Source: CAVTJL01 sp963735065 (GTDB taxonomy: Bacteria > Pseudomonadota > Alphaproteobacteria > Geminicoccales > Geminicoccaceae). Taken from it: a stretch of 64,000 nt of DNA. The notes under the pieces are model-generated. The model was given only the letters and a program-made list of their open reading frames with translations. It was not told the origin of the DNA and searched no databases. The stretch covers positions 1,736,001 through 1,800,000 of the forward strand of contig CAVTJL010000001.1 of the NCBI GenBank assembly GCA_963735065.1, read 5' to 3'. This document shows positions 24,207 through 33,031 of this stretch, piece after piece. Position numbers and translations under genes: made by a program. Numbering within the stretch: position 1 is the first letter of the stretch; each line of letters opens with the position of its first letter.

Positions 24207-24418
24207 CGTCTTTTCCTTTCCTCCCGTGACAGTGCCGCCAGCCGCTTCGCCTCGGCCTTGGCTGCCAGCTCCTCAGAGCGATCGACGCTCGCATGACGAG
24301 CCGAGCCGCCGCGCCGGGCAGCCATCTTGTCGTTGGATCCGGACCCGGATCCAAAGAGGCGGCAGCCGCCTAGCGCCCACAGGCCGAGCCCGGCCATCAA
24401 CCACCGACGTCCACGCAT
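24203..24418 (-). CDS. Small lipoprotein with charged C-terminus
   Basis: A 71-residue protein starting MRGRRWLMAGLGLWALGGCR with lipobox ALGGC. The mature part is Gly/Ser-rich and then strongly charged and Ala-rich (SEELAAKAEAKRLAALSREE), likely one helix. The first residues resemble those of another tiny lipoprotein in this island (26264-26476, MRGRLWLAIGL), which suggests duplication of a leader. It overlaps the DUF1269 gene by four bases. No known family. Confidence 0.6.
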   Translation of the reverse strand: MRGRRWLMAGLGLWALGGCRLFGSGSGSNDKMAARRGGSARHASVDRSEELAAKAEAKRLAALSREERKRR

Positions 24419-24618
24419 CACACCTCGCCACCGTCCAGCCGGCCACCGTCCAGCAGGGAGGCGTCGCGCGTCCCGGCCATGGGACCGCCGCTCGAGCCGC
24501 CTGCCGGCACGCGGTGTCTCTACGCCCAACCCCGTGCGCGGGCCAGAAGCCAGACTGGTGGGGCGGCGCAGGCGGGTGCGCGGCGGGGTCGGAGGTCTTC
24601 TCATCCCGATAGCGTCGA

Positions 24619-26160
24619 TCAGGCCTGCAGCTCGATCTCGCCGGGGCGCCAGGTCTTGTCGAAAAAGGGCTCCAAGGGTCCGTACAGGCGCAGCAGCATG
24701 TTCCAGCTCCTGCCCGAGACGGTCTGTACCCAGTTGCTTTCCTTGCCGGCGGGCGCCTCGGGCCCGAAATAGACGTCGACCGAGCCGTCGGCATTCGTCC
24801 CCAGGCCCTTGCTCTGGCTGCTGACGCTGGGGAACTGCTGGTCCGTCTGCGCCATCGAGCGGGTCTGGTTGTCGTAGACGATGACCGACCAGAAGTCCTT
24901 GACCGGGATGTTCTTGGGCAGGTGCAGCTTGTAGCTCTTCCCGCCGTCGAGCACGTCGCCCTTCTTGTCGACGAACATCGCCATGTACTGCGATCCCTCG
25001 CCCACGATCTTGCTGTCCATGGCCGGGGTGACGCCCGTGGCGTAGAAGAAGAAGCCGGCATAGGCGTCGAGCAGGCGGGCGCCATTCTGCTCGAACTTGT
25101 AGCCGCCCACGAAGCCCATGCGCCAATGGCTGTCGCTATCCGGATACCAATAGCCGTCGCCGCCCCGCCAGCTGTACATGATCGCACGCGCGGTCGCGTC
25201 GCCCACGGCAGCGGCCTCGGTCAGGATGCCCTTCATCCTGGCGTCGGGCGCGAACGGCCGCCCCTTCATGATGCCGATCGAGGCCCAAAAGCCCAGCGTC
25301 GTCGCATCGACGGCATCGGTCGGCTCGTCCTGCACGACCTTGCTCAACAGCTCCCAGAAGCGGTAGTCGGCCGGCGGGACCATGTTGAAAGGCCTGCCGG
25401 ACATGTCGACGAAGGTGGGCGTCGCCGGCTTTCCGGCATCGGCCAGCGGGTAGACCTTGGTGTGCTTCTTCACCATGTCGACGCCGGGCTTGGGGTCGCC
25501 CTCGACGAGGAAGCTGCGCCACGCGATCCAGGCGGCGTAGGAGCCCGGCCGCATGACGAAGTAGCCTGTGGGCACCTCGCCATCATAGCCGGGCGGCAGA
25601 AACAGGAACTTTCCGCCGGCGCCCTTGTCCGGCCCGGTGAAGCCGATGTCGCCGATCCAGTTGTACCAGATGTCGTCGCACAGCCCGAGGACCTTGGGCG
25701 GCGCCTCGACGACGATCGGGCCGTCGCGCAGGTCGAGCCAGAACCAGGTGTAGGGCGTGTTGTTGTTGGCGGTGAGCTCGACCGTCCGCGAATCGACCAT
25801 GGTCTCCCAGATCGGCACGGTCCTGTTGGCCGGTCCCATCGACAGGATGCCGTCCCGGTTGCCCACCTGGCTCACCACGGGCAGAGCCAGCAGGTAGGCC
25901 TGCACGGCCCGCTGGAAGTCGAGATTGTCGTAGAGCTTCTCGACACTCGCCTTGTCGGGAAAGCCACCGAAGAAGCTCAGCTTGCCGAAGCGGGTCTCCA
26001 GGGCGTCGGGAGACTGGACGCCGGGCGGCATCGGGGTCGAGAATTTGAGATCGGGCTGCGCAGGGGCACCGGTCAGCAGCTGGGCCAGCGCCGGGCCGGG
26101 GGCGGCGGCCGCTATCCCGGCGACAGCGCTCGACTGAAGAAAGCCTCGCTTCGTCAACAT
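24619..26160 (-). CDS. Exported DUF1254/DUF1214 protein
   Basis: A 513-residue protein with an N-terminal Lys-Arg signal (MLTKRGFLQSSAVAGIAAAA, ending ALAQ). The N-terminal half holds DNLDFQRAVQAYLLALPVVS and TVPIWETMVDSRTVELTANN, then TPYTWFWLDLRDGPIVVEAP and GKFLFLPPGYDGEVP: these are DUF1254 features. The C-terminal half has FYATGVTPAMDSKIVGEGSQ, FWSVIVYDNQTRSMAQTDQQ and SNWVQTVSGRSWNMLLRLYG, typical of DUF1214. The function of this widespread pair of domains is not established. Similar genes often sit beside sulfatases and porins in alphaproteobacteria, as here. The start at 26160 gives the signal peptide directly. Confidence 0.85.
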   Translation of the reverse strand: MLTKRGFLQSSAVAGIAAAAPGPALAQLLTGAPAQPDLKFSTPMPPGVQSPDALETRFGKLSFFGGFPDKASVEKLYDNLDFQRAVQAYLLALPVVSQVGNRDGILSMGPANRTVPIWETMVDSRTVELTANNNTPYTWFWLDLRDGPIVVEAPPKVLGLCDDIWYNWIGDIGFTGPDKGAGGKFLFLPPGYDGEVPTGYFVMRPGSYAAWIAWRSFLVEGDPKPGVDMVKKHTKVYPLADAGKPATPTFVDMSGRPFNMVPPADYRFWELLSKVVQDEPTDAVDATTLGFWASIGIMKGRPFAPDARMKGILTEAAAVGDATARAIMYSWRGGDGYWYPDSDSHWRMGFVGGYKFEQNGARLLDAYAGFFFYATGVTPAMDSKIVGEGSQYMAMFVDKKGDVLDGGKSYKLHLPKNIPVKDFWSVIVYDNQTRSMAQTDQQFPSVSSQSKGLGTNADGSVDVYFGPEAPAGKESNWVQTVSGRSWNMLLRLYGPLEPFFDKTWRPGEIELQA

Positions 26161-26263
26161 CTCGAATCCCTTTCCGCCGTCGAGCGCGCCGCGTGAGGAG
26201 CAGGCCCGTCGAGCGCAAAGACCTGTGCCGCGCATGCCGAGCAAAGGGCGGGTCGTGGTGGCA

Positions 26264-26476
26264 TCATTTTGCCGGCGGCAGCCTGCTCTCCAGCATGTCC
26301 ACCTGCTGCTGGAGGGCGGTCATCTGGTTCTGCAGGTTGATGATCTGCTCCTCGATCGACGAGGATGACATCCCCCCGCCGCCGCCGCTTACGTCCACCA
26401 CCGGCGGGCTGCTGCCGCCGCAGGCGCTCAGCGTCGCCACGCAGAGCCCGATCGCCAGCCATAGACGTCCGCGCAT
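26264..26476 (-). CDS. Small lipoprotein with coiled-coil tail
   Basis: A 70-residue predicted lipoprotein, MRGRLWLAIGLCVATLSACG, with lipobox TLSAC. After a Gly-rich linker (VDVSGGGGGMSSSS) comes a heptad-patterned helix, EEQIINLQNQMTALQQQVDM followed by LESRLPPAK, suited to an oligomeric coiled coil like that of Braun-type lipoproteins. It lacks the C-terminal Lys-Tyr-Arg-Lys that links Lpp to peptidoglycan. It lies about 77 bases after the DUF4410 gene and may be in the same transcript. Confidence 0.6.
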   Translation of the reverse strand: MRGRLWLAIGLCVATLSACGGSSPPVVDVSGGGGGMSSSSIEEQIINLQNQMTALQQQVDMLESRLPPAK

Positions 26477-26553
26477 CGCACCTCGCTGCCCTGATGTCGA
26501 TATACGGTTGGGAAAGCTCTCTCGAGCTGCGGATGCGCGCCGGCCTGGGCGCG

Positions 26554-27279
26554 TCATCGCGTCCACCCCTGCTGGCCGAAGAGGCTGGAGAGCTGCTTGG
26601 CGATGCCGCTGGCGGCGCGGTCGCTGTCCGCGACAACGGTGGCGCCCATCGTCTCCGACACGACGCTCAGCCCCGCCGTCACGGCTGTCGCCATCAGCAG
26701 GTGGCCGGCCACGGCGCCGGCACCCATGGTCTCGGCAGCGCCCGGCCTGAGCCCGCTCTTGGCGCTGACCTCGATCTGATCGATCAGGTTGGGGCCGGTG
26801 GCCGTCACCTCGTAGACCTGCGCCCAGACGCGCACGTCGCTGCGGCCGGCACCGAGGCCGATGACCAGCCGCTCGGTCCGGTTGCCCTCGTCGATCGAGA
26901 TGAACTGGCCCTTGATGAGCAGCGCCACCGGCGTGTCGGCGGGCACGGCGGCGGCGTGCACGGCATAGAAGCCCATGTCCTGGATCTGGACGACGAGCTT
27001 CTCGGCCAGCGCGTTTGCCACCTGATGGCCGACCTCGAGCTCCTGCTGCGTGCGTGGCGTGCCGGCCTTGGCCTTGCGCAGCTCCTCGTACTTGGCGCCC
27101 AGGCCCTGGTCGAGCTCCACCTCGTCGGGCGAGACCGCGAAGGTCTGGACCACGACGACCTGTGGCAGCGGCAACGCCGCTCCCTCGGTGCTGACCTGGC
27201 TCTTCGACGTGGTGCATGCGGCGAGGCCCGCGCCCAGCATGCCGCCCAGCGCCGCCCGTCGTGCGACCCTTCCACTCAT
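26554..27279 (-). CDS. DUF4410-family lipoprotein
   Basis: A 241-residue protein starting MSGRVARRAALGGMLGAGLA with lipobox GLAAC. The mature part has LPQVVVVQTFAVSPDEVEL, ALAEKLVVQIQDMGFYAVHA, TPVALLIKGQFISIDEGNRT and LVIGLGAGRSDVRVWAQVYE, which match the DUF4410 pattern of a Rossmann-like small beta-sheet with a conserved Gly-x-Gly-x-Gly. The tail has hydrophobic Ala/Gly stretches (GAVAGHLLMATAVTAGLSVV). Function unknown. It precedes the coiled-coil lipoprotein and is about 46 bases downstream of the lipoprotein gene at 27326. Confidence 0.75.
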   Translation of the reverse strand: MSGRVARRAALGGMLGAGLAACTTSKSQVSTEGAALPLPQVVVVQTFAVSPDEVELDQGLGAKYEELRKAKAGTPRTQQELEVGHQVANALAEKLVVQIQDMGFYAVHAAAVPADTPVALLIKGQFISIDEGNRTERLVIGLGAGRSDVRVWAQVYEVTATGPNLIDQIEVSAKSGLRPGAAETMGAGAVAGHLLMATAVTAGLSVVSETMGATVVADSDRAASGIAKQLSSLFGQQGWTR

Positions 27280-27325
27280 GCGCTCGTCTCTTTCATGCTG
27301 GCGGTGCTCCGCCCCGGGGCGGGCC

Positions 27326-27724
27326 TCAGTATTGGCCGGCACCCATGCTCTCGACCTCAAGGGCGCCGCCGGACTTCGCGAAGGTGAAGTCCCGCGAGGC
27401 GAAGCCCTCGCAGCCGCCGCTCTGCCGGGCGCTCTCGCCCGGCGTCTGGAACCAGTACTCGACGTGCACGACGAGATCCTTGGGCGTGTCCGAGAGGATC
27501 GTCGCCCGCGTGATGTCCTGCATCACCACCCCCTGGCAGTTCTCGTCGTGCTCGGAGGCGTTGGCGTCGTAGTAGGAGGTGATCTGCTTCTCGATGCCGG
27601 GATAGGGGGCGAGCGCGCTCGTCTCCTGCCCGACCTCGCCGGCACAGCCGGCAAGGAGCAGCATCACCGACGAGGCCAGCACCGGCCGCCACGGCGCACG
27701 TCTTTGAGAGCTGAGGCGTATCAT
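27326..27724 (-). CDS. Lipoprotein of unknown family with an FNR/FixK-like upstream box
   Basis: A 132-residue lipoprotein (MIRLSSQRRAPWRPVLASSV followed by lipobox LLLAGC). The mature part reads YPGIEKQITSYYDANASEHD, CQGVVMQDITRATILSDTPK, VVHVEYWFQTPGE and CEGFASRDFTFAKSGGALEV; two cysteines may form a disulphide. I do not recognise the family. The gene is the first of three collinear lipoprotein genes. An FNR/FixK-like site centres 82 bases upstream, so oxygen- or redox-linked control is plausible. The leader and first codons are duplicated at 21.75 kb. Confidence 0.65.
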   Translation of the reverse strand: MIRLSSQRRAPWRPVLASSVMLLLAGCAGEVGQETSALAPYPGIEKQITSYYDANASEHDENCQGVVMQDITRATILSDTPKDLVVHVEYWFQTPGESARQSGGCEGFASRDFTFAKSGGALEVESMGAGQY

Positions 27725-27820
27725 GGGTAGCACGCGCCCCTTTGGTTCGAGGATGCTCATGGGTTCTGCAAGACTATCGCCGGGAACAGGCCCCGCGTAT
27801 TGATCTGGCTCAATGGCCCA
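27708..27820 (-). repeat. Leader duplicated at 21.74-21.85 kb
   Basis: Shared features with the copy at 21740-21850: CTGAGGCGTATCATGG across the start codon, CTTTGG a few bases on, and TTGATCTG followed by CTCAATGGCC. The middle part of about 40 bases differs. Confidence 0.55.
27800..27813. promoter_or_regulatory. FNR/FixK-like box before the lipoprotein operon
   Basis: TTGATCTGGCTCAA, one base away from the TTGAT-N4-ATCAA consensus for CRP/FNR-type regulators. Centred about 82 bases before the ATG at 27724, it allows a transcript start about 41 bases downstream of its centre, the classic activating distance. The same box, at the same distance, is conserved in the duplicate at 21832. Confidence 0.55.
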
Positions 27821-27899
27821 GGAGATCGCTCCTGCGACACTCCTGATTCCAGCCTCGCCCGGAGAGTAGACGTAGCCGCATGAACAGTCGCTCGCAGCC

Positions 27900-28961
27900 A
27901 TGATATCTCGGCCCATGACTGCGGCTATCGGAAAACTGCAGGACCGTTCGGCTCCGCGGCGCTTCTCCGCGGGGCTCCAGCGCCTCGAGAGCGTCGAGCC
28001 CGACGAGCTGGCCCGGGCACCCTCCGGCTGGGAGCAGTCCTATCTGCCACTCACGGCCCGGCCCTTCGCCGGGTCGCTTCTGCTGGCCCACACGGCAGAG
28101 CTGCAGCTCGCCTCGGCCGCCTGGTCGCCGGCGCTGCTGGCGCGCGGCGTGACCCCCGCCGGCTGCATCGGGGTCGCGATGCCGCTGCAGCCGGAACGGC
28201 CGGTGTGGAACCGCGGCATCCGCCTGGGTCCCGCCGACGTCGCCGTCGGCACCCACGCCCACGAGTTCGAGTTCCGCACGAGCGGGCCCGAGACGATCCT
28301 CGCCATCTCGATTCCGATCGAGCTGCTCGAGCGGACGGCGGCAACGCTGTTCGGCCCGCTCTGGGAGAGCGTCGCCGGGGCCACCTTCGGTCCTGCCCAG
28401 CCGCTCCGCCATGCCGACGGGCTGCGCGCGCGCCTGAAAGGCACGCTCGCCGCCATCGCGACGGACCCCGCCCTCCTTCTCCGTCCCGACGCCGCGCGAC
28501 GCATCGAGCAGTCGGTGGCGCTGGCATTCCTGGGGGCGCTGGGCGTCCCCCCGCTCGCGGCCCGCCCCGCCGATCGGCAGCATCTGGCCAAGCGCGCCGA
28601 GGCCTATCTGATGGAGAACCTCGACGCGCCCGTCTCGATCCACGATCTCTGCCGGGCCACGGGTGCCGCCGAGCGCACCCTCTTCCAGGGCTTCCGGGAC
28701 TATTTCGGCCTGCCGCCGATGGCCTTCCTCAGGCTCATGCGCCTCATCGGCGCGCGGCGCGACCTGCGGCGCCTGGGCAGCGCCACGACCGTCACCCAGA
28801 CGGCGACCCGCTGGGGCTTTTTTCACTTCGGCGAGTTCGCCGCCGCCTATCGCCGCCAGTTCGGCGAGCGCCCGTCCGACACGCTGCGACAGCCGGGCCG
28901 GGCTGGCAGCATCGTCGCGCGGCACGCGCAGGAAGCGGGCGCCCGGCTCCTGTCAGGCTGA
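27900..28961 (+). CDS. AraC-family transcriptional regulator
   Basis: A 353-residue protein. The N-terminal 230 residues (SGWEQSYLPLTARPFAGSLL, VGTHAHEFEFRTSGPETILA) form an AraC-binding-like ligand domain. The C-terminal end has the two AraC helix-turn-helices: PVSIHDLCRATGAAERTLFQ followed by FRDYFGLPPMAFLRLMRL, then TQTATRWGFFHFGEFAAAYR and the final RQFGERPSDTLR. The gene diverges from the lipoprotein operon with its FNR/FixK-like box and stands just before a convergent outer-membrane gene, so it may regulate this envelope island. ATG at 27915 is an alternative start. The ligand is unknown. Confidence 0.85.
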   Translation: MISRPMTAAIGKLQDRSAPRRFSAGLQRLESVEPDELARAPSGWEQSYLPLTARPFAGSLLLAHTAELQLASAAWSPALLARGVTPAGCIGVAMPLQPERPVWNRGIRLGPADVAVGTHAHEFEFRTSGPETILAISIPIELLERTAATLFGPLWESVAGATFGPAQPLRHADGLRARLKGTLAAIATDPALLLRPDAARRIEQSVALAFLGALGVPPLAARPADRQHLAKRAEAYLMENLDAPVSIHDLCRATGAAERTLFQGFRDYFGLPPMAFLRLMRLIGARRDLRRLGSATTVTQTATRWGFFHFGEFAAAYRRQFGERPSDTLRQPGRAGSIVARHAQEAGARLLSG

Positions 28962-28975
28962 CCGGGCGGCGCCCC

Positions 28976-29824
28976 TCACCAGACGAACGTCACGCCGACG
29001 ATCGGCCCGTGCGTGATCACGTCGTAGTGGAAGCGGTCGTTGCCGTTGCCGTTCTCGTAGTTCTGGTAGAGCGCCCGGTAGCCCGCCTCGGCGCTGATCC
29101 AGCTGTTGAACGCGTAGCCCACGAGGCCCTGCAGGTTCCAGGTCGTGTTGTCGCTGTTGACGGCGCCGACATAGCCAAGGGCCGTGAGGAACCAGTGCTC
29201 GTCGAGCCCGATCAGGGTGCGCAGGCCCACGAATGGCGTCGCCCATTGCTGGTCACCGCTGAAATGGCGCGTCACGTTGGCCTGGTTGTCCTTCAGCTTC
29301 AGGTCCGTGTTGAGATAGGTGTAGCTGAAGCCCACGAGGCCATCGATCGCCATGCCATGGTCGATCCCGATCGGCCGGGCGCCCTGGGACTCGTCCGATC
29401 CGAACGGCACATTGCCCAGGCGATAGGCTCCGAAGATCTGCCCGATGAACGCGTTCGCGTCCACGTCGGCATCGATCGGGCCACTGCTGTCGCTGGTGGA
29501 GGCGCGCAGGAAGTTGCCCTGGGCGACGAGGCTGAAGGGGCCCTTGGTCGCCTCGATCTGGGCCAGCACCGCGCCGTCCAGGTTCTCGGCCACATCCTTG
29601 AAGCTGGCGTCCACATCGGACCTCTGGCCCTTGACCGTGGCGTGGCCGTTGAAGGCCGTGGCCCAGACATAGGGCGTGAACCGGATCCGCCACCCGTCCC
29701 ACGGCGAGGTATCCTGCGCGCGCAGCGGCGCCGCCCAGGCGGCGCAACCCAGAAGGGCCAGGATCGGCAGAACCGCCCGCGTCCAGCCCACACCACCTGC
29801 TCTTGTCACCACACGCTCCCCCAC
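28976..29824 (-). CDS. Outer-membrane beta-barrel protein
   Basis: A 282-residue protein with a signal peptide ending AAPLRAQD. Mature residues read WRIRFTPYVWATAFNGHATV, then alternating hydrophobic strands (GPFSLVAQGNFLRAS, WATPFVGLRTLIGLDEHWFL, GLVGYAFNSWISAEAGYRAL) and ends PIVGVTFVW with a C-terminal aromatic residue, the barrel assembly signal. About ten to twelve strands are expected. No family-specific motif reveals the substrate. It is 61 bases downstream of the HAD phosphatase gene and collinear with it and the sulfatases, so it is probably part of the same island. Confidence 0.7.
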   Translation of the reverse strand: MGERVVTRAGGVGWTRAVLPILALLGCAAWAAPLRAQDTSPWDGWRIRFTPYVWATAFNGHATVKGQRSDVDASFKDVAENLDGAVLAQIEATKGPFSLVAQGNFLRASTSDSSGPIDADVDANAFIGQIFGAYRLGNVPFGSDESQGARPIGIDHGMAIDGLVGFSYTYLNTDLKLKDNQANVTRHFSGDQQWATPFVGLRTLIGLDEHWFLTALGYVGAVNSDNTTWNLQGLVGYAFNSWISAEAGYRALYQNYENGNGNDRFHYDVITHGPIVGVTFVW

Positions 29825-29884
29825 ATGCTGCCCCGACGCTTGTACCTGGACGCGAGAACGGAAAACAGGCTCCGGCGGCTCCCC

Positions 29885-30904
29885 TCAAGACTCGAACGGG
29901 AATACCCGTTTCCAGTCGCTCTTCATGCTGATCACCGGCCAGTCGCGCTTTTTTGCCTCATCCATCAGCCCCTGGGTGAACGTCCCCACATGGGATGCAG
30001 GCAGGCCGTTCGCCGGCCCGTAGGCATACTCGCGCTCGGCATCGTCGTGCAGGACCAGCATGCCGAAGCGCGCGCCCGAGCCGGCGGTCGTCCATTCCAG
30101 CATTTGGCGGTCGCCGTCCGAGTTGCCGAAGGCGGCGATCGGCCGCCTGCCGACGAAGCGGTTGATCCCGACAGGCTTGCCCGCCTTGTCGTTGACGAAC
30201 TCGATCTCCGGCAGACGGACCAGCGCCGGCTTGCCGTCCCGCATCTCGAACTTCGTCTTGATGCTCGAGCCGATGATCTGCTGCGGCGGGATGCCGTAGG
30301 CCTCGGGCGCCCAGGGCCGCATGAACTCGATGCCGCCACCCGAGCAGATCCAGGTCTGAAAGCCGTTTGCCCGCAGATAGGCCAAGAGCTCCAGCATCGG
30401 CTGATAGACGAGCTCGGTATAGGGGCGGTGGAAGCGCGGATGGCGCGCCTTGGCGAGCCAGTCCGAGACGAGCGCGCCGAACTCCTGGACCGTGGTGCCG
30501 GCGTGGGTTGCCATGACGAGGCGCAGGGCACCTTCCTCGCCCCCGGCCATGGCCGCAGCGAGATCGTTCTCCAGCACGCCCTTGAAGGGCTGCTTCTCGC
30601 GCCATTCGGGGTGCTCCGGCGCCATCGCCCGGACGCGGTCCAGCACGAACTGGAGCTGGACATAGTAGGGCTTCTCGCACCAGAGCGTGCCGTCATTGTC
30701 GAACGTGGCGATGCGCTCCGGCACCGGCACGAAGTCGGCGCTGCCCTCGCTGGTGACGCGGGCGACGAGGTCCTGGATCGCCTGCTTCGCGGCTCCAGCG
30801 TTCCAGGACGGGAGGGGATCGGACTGGCCCAGCGCCGGTAGCGGTGCCGAGGCAAGCGCCAGGGCCGCTGTGCTGGCCAGAAAGCCGCGTCGTGATTGCT
30901 GCAC
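29885..30904 (-). CDS. Tat-exported HAD-superfamily phosphatase
   Basis: A 339-residue protein from a GTG start, with SRRGFLASTAALALASA, a twin-arginine signal. The mature protein has ATFDNDGTLWCEKPYY (HAD motif I, Asp69 nucleophile), ICSGGGIEFM (motif II) and AAFGNSDGDRQMLEW (motif IV), with an Asp-rich cap between. The family is often called haloacid dehalogenase-like; here a periplasmic phosphatase is more likely. GGGAG stands seven bases before the GTG at 30904, and there is no better ATG. Phosphatases of this kind occur near sulfatases that make phosphorylated or sulfated compounds accessible. Substrate unknown. Confidence 0.8.
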   Translation of the reverse strand: MQQSRRGFLASTAALALASAPLPALGQSDPLPSWNAGAAKQAIQDLVARVTSEGSADFVPVPERIATFDNDGTLWCEKPYYVQLQFVLDRVRAMAPEHPEWREKQPFKGVLENDLAAAMAGGEEGALRLVMATHAGTTVQEFGALVSDWLAKARHPRFHRPYTELVYQPMLELLAYLRANGFQTWICSGGGIEFMRPWAPEAYGIPPQQIIGSSIKTKFEMRDGKPALVRLPEIEFVNDKAGKPVGINRFVGRRPIAAFGNSDGDRQMLEWTTAGSGARFGMLVLHDDAEREYAYGPANGLPASHVGTFTQGLMDEAKKRDWPVISMKSDWKRVFPFES

Positions 30905-30929
30905 GTTCAATCTCCCGCATCGGGACGCA

Positions 30930-30959
30930 GAAGGTGGCGGGTCCGCCCGCGCCACCTTC
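30930..30959 (-). terminator. Hairpin between sulfatase and phosphatase genes
   Basis: A perfect 10-bp stem (GAAGGTGGCG / CGCCACCTTC) with a ten-base loop lies 14 bases after the stop of the sulfatase gene at 30973. It lacks a T-run, so it could be a partial terminator or mRNA-end hairpin. Confidence 0.45.
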
Positions 30960-30972
30960 CACGCCCGCATCG

Positions 30973-32685
30973 TCAGTCGCTGTTCTGGGGGCCCATCACC
31001 TTCTTCATCGCGTCATCGACGGCCTTCTTCATGCTCAGCGTGTCGGCGCCCTGCCGCGGCGGGAACTCCGCGATGCTCTTCAGATGGGCCTGCAGGAACG
31101 GTCCCGCCGCCGTCGGTGCCCAGAGCTTCTGGGCGAAGAACTTGCGCCCGGCATAGCCCCACTCCGGAGAGAGGGGATCCATCTTTTCCATGGGGTCCAT
31201 GAGCAGGTTGAAGAGGAAGGGAACGCTCGGGTAGGTCTTCTCGTCCCACCAGATCCCATCCTTCTTCACGCCGAAAGCGATCTTCCAGGCATCGACGCGC
31301 AACGCCATCAGATCGGTCTCGTCATAGTAGAAATATTCGCGCCGCGCCGACTTCTCCGACTTGCCGGTCCACAGATCGAGATTGTTGTACCCGTCGAGGT
31401 GGACCTTGTAGGTCATCTCGCCCAGCTTGGCGCCGCCGAGCAGCTGCTCCTTCAGGTCGGGCATGCCCGCCGCGGCCGCCAGCGTCACGAAGAGATCCTC
31501 GTGGCTCTGCACGCCGTTTGCGCTTGTGCCGGCCGGAACTGCCGCGGGCCAGCGCAGGATGCACGGAACGCGGACTCCACCCTCCCAGGTAGTGCCCTTC
31601 TCGCCGCGGAACGGCGCGTAGCCACCGTCGGGCCAGAAGGCGAGCTCGAAGCCGTTGTCGGTCGAGTAGATGACGATCGTATCCTCGGCGATGCCGAGCT
31701 CGTCGAGCTTGCCGAGCAGCGTGCCGACCTGCTCGTCATGCTCGATCATCTTGGCACGGACGACGTCCTCCTCGGCACGGCCCTCGTCCACGGCCATCTG
31801 GACGTATTTCTGCTGGGGGTGCGACCAGATGTGTATGGCGGTCGTGTTGAACCAGACGAAGAAGGGCTTGTCGCCCTTGCCGTTCTTGTCGAGCCAGGCG
31901 ACGGTCTTGTCCAGGACCTCGCCGTCGAAGGTCTTCATGCGCTCGCGGGTCAGGGGGCCCGTGTCCTCGATGCGCTGCTTGCCGACGCGGCCGAACTTGG
32001 GGTCGACGGTCGGATCGTCGGTCTCGGTCGCCCAGGTGTGCAGGACACCGCGCGGCCCGAACCTCTCCTTGTATTTCGGGTTCTTCTGACCGGGATAGTC
32101 GAGCTCCTCCGGCTCCTCCTCGGCATTGAGGTGATAGAGGTTGCCGAACCATTCATCGAAGCCGTGGGCGGTCGGCAGGAACTCGTTGCGATCGCCCAGA
32201 TGGTTCTTGCCGAACTGTGCCGTTGCGTACCCCGCCGATTTCAGGACCTCGGCCAGCGTCGGATCCTCTTTTTGAATGCCGCGCGTCGAGCCGGGGATGC
32301 CGATGGTCGTCATACCCGTGCGCACCGGCATCTGCCCGGTGATGAAGGCCGCGCGCCCGGCCGTGCAGCTCGGCTGCCCATAGTGATCGGTGAAGAGCAT
32401 GCCTTCCTTGGCCAGCCGGTCGATGTTCGGCGTTTTCCCCATCATGCCGTGCGTGTAGGCGCCGAGATTCCAGTAGCCGATGTCGTCGCCCCAGATGACG
32501 AGGATGTTCGGCTGCTTGCCGCTTTTCTGGCCGCTCGCGGTCTGGGCGGCCGCGGGCGTGGTGGCGAGCGGCGATGGCAGCCCCGCGGCTGCCGCGACCG
32601 CGCTGCCGGCGAGCAGCAGGTTGCGCCGATTCACGGCACCGCCTCGCGGCTGGTGCTTTTCCTTCTCCGGCGTTCCGTCGCTCAT
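30973..32685 (-). CDS. Tat-exported sulfatase (CxAxR type)
   Basis: A 570-residue sulfatase. NRRNLLLAGSAVAAAAGLPS is a twin-arginine signal. The core starts ILVIWGDDIGYWNLGAYTHG, and the active-site Cys107 lies in QPSCTAGRAAFITGQMPVRT: a C-T-A-G-R motif, the CxAxR variant also recognised by the formylglycine-generating enzyme. Downstream are FGKNHLGDRNEFLPTAHGFD, HIWSHPQQKYVQMA and YSTDNGFELAFWPDGGYAPF, which fit calcium and sulfate binding. It shares about the same length and layout with the sulfatase at 37534, its closest relative here. The start at 32685 is chosen for the twin-arginine context. It would desulfate esters in the periplasm; substrate not known. Confidence 0.9.
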   Translation of the reverse strand: MSDGTPEKEKHQPRGGAVNRRNLLLAGSAVAAAAGLPSPLATTPAAAQTASGQKSGKQPNILVIWGDDIGYWNLGAYTHGMMGKTPNIDRLAKEGMLFTDHYGQPSCTAGRAAFITGQMPVRTGMTTIGIPGSTRGIQKEDPTLAEVLKSAGYATAQFGKNHLGDRNEFLPTAHGFDEWFGNLYHLNAEEEPEELDYPGQKNPKYKERFGPRGVLHTWATETDDPTVDPKFGRVGKQRIEDTGPLTRERMKTFDGEVLDKTVAWLDKNGKGDKPFFVWFNTTAIHIWSHPQQKYVQMAVDEGRAEEDVVRAKMIEHDEQVGTLLGKLDELGIAEDTIVIYSTDNGFELAFWPDGGYAPFRGEKGTTWEGGVRVPCILRWPAAVPAGTSANGVQSHEDLFVTLAAAAGMPDLKEQLLGGAKLGEMTYKVHLDGYNNLDLWTGKSEKSARREYFYYDETDLMALRVDAWKIAFGVKKDGIWWDEKTYPSVPFLFNLLMDPMEKMDPLSPEWGYAGRKFFAQKLWAPTAAGPFLQAHLKSIAEFPPRQGADTLSMKKAVDDAMKKVMGPQNSD

Positions 32686-33031
32686 ATCGATCTCCCTGAT
32701 CGTGAGATGAAGCGTGGGTGCAGTGTAGATACGACACACGCCCGCCAACCGATGACTGCCTTGGGAACAGGCGCCCCTGTCCTCGCACATCGATCACGAC
32801 CGCTCTGCGCGAGCCCGTAGCCGACCTCGGCAGCCTAGGATGGACAAGAGCGCGCCGAACGACAAGGGGGCGTTGCCCCGGCCGGGGAGACACGGCACAG
32901 CGGTCGCCGTGACGTCGCCGTTCGATCAAAGCCCGCCCTCGTCGTTCCCCTGCGGCGTGGAAGGTGCCGGAGCGATCGCCGCCACCCTCCACGCCGATCT
33001 CATGCACGGGGCCTCGTCAGCCCTCGCGGCC
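32686..33031. other. Gap between sulfatase genes, with one hairpin
   Basis: 346 bases. An imperfect 13-bp stem at 32954-32995 (GGCGTGGAAGGTG paired with CACCCTCCACGCC, one mismatch, 16-base loop) lies about 36 bases after the sulfatase stop at 33032 and could be its terminator. Nothing else is recognised. Confidence 0.5.
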
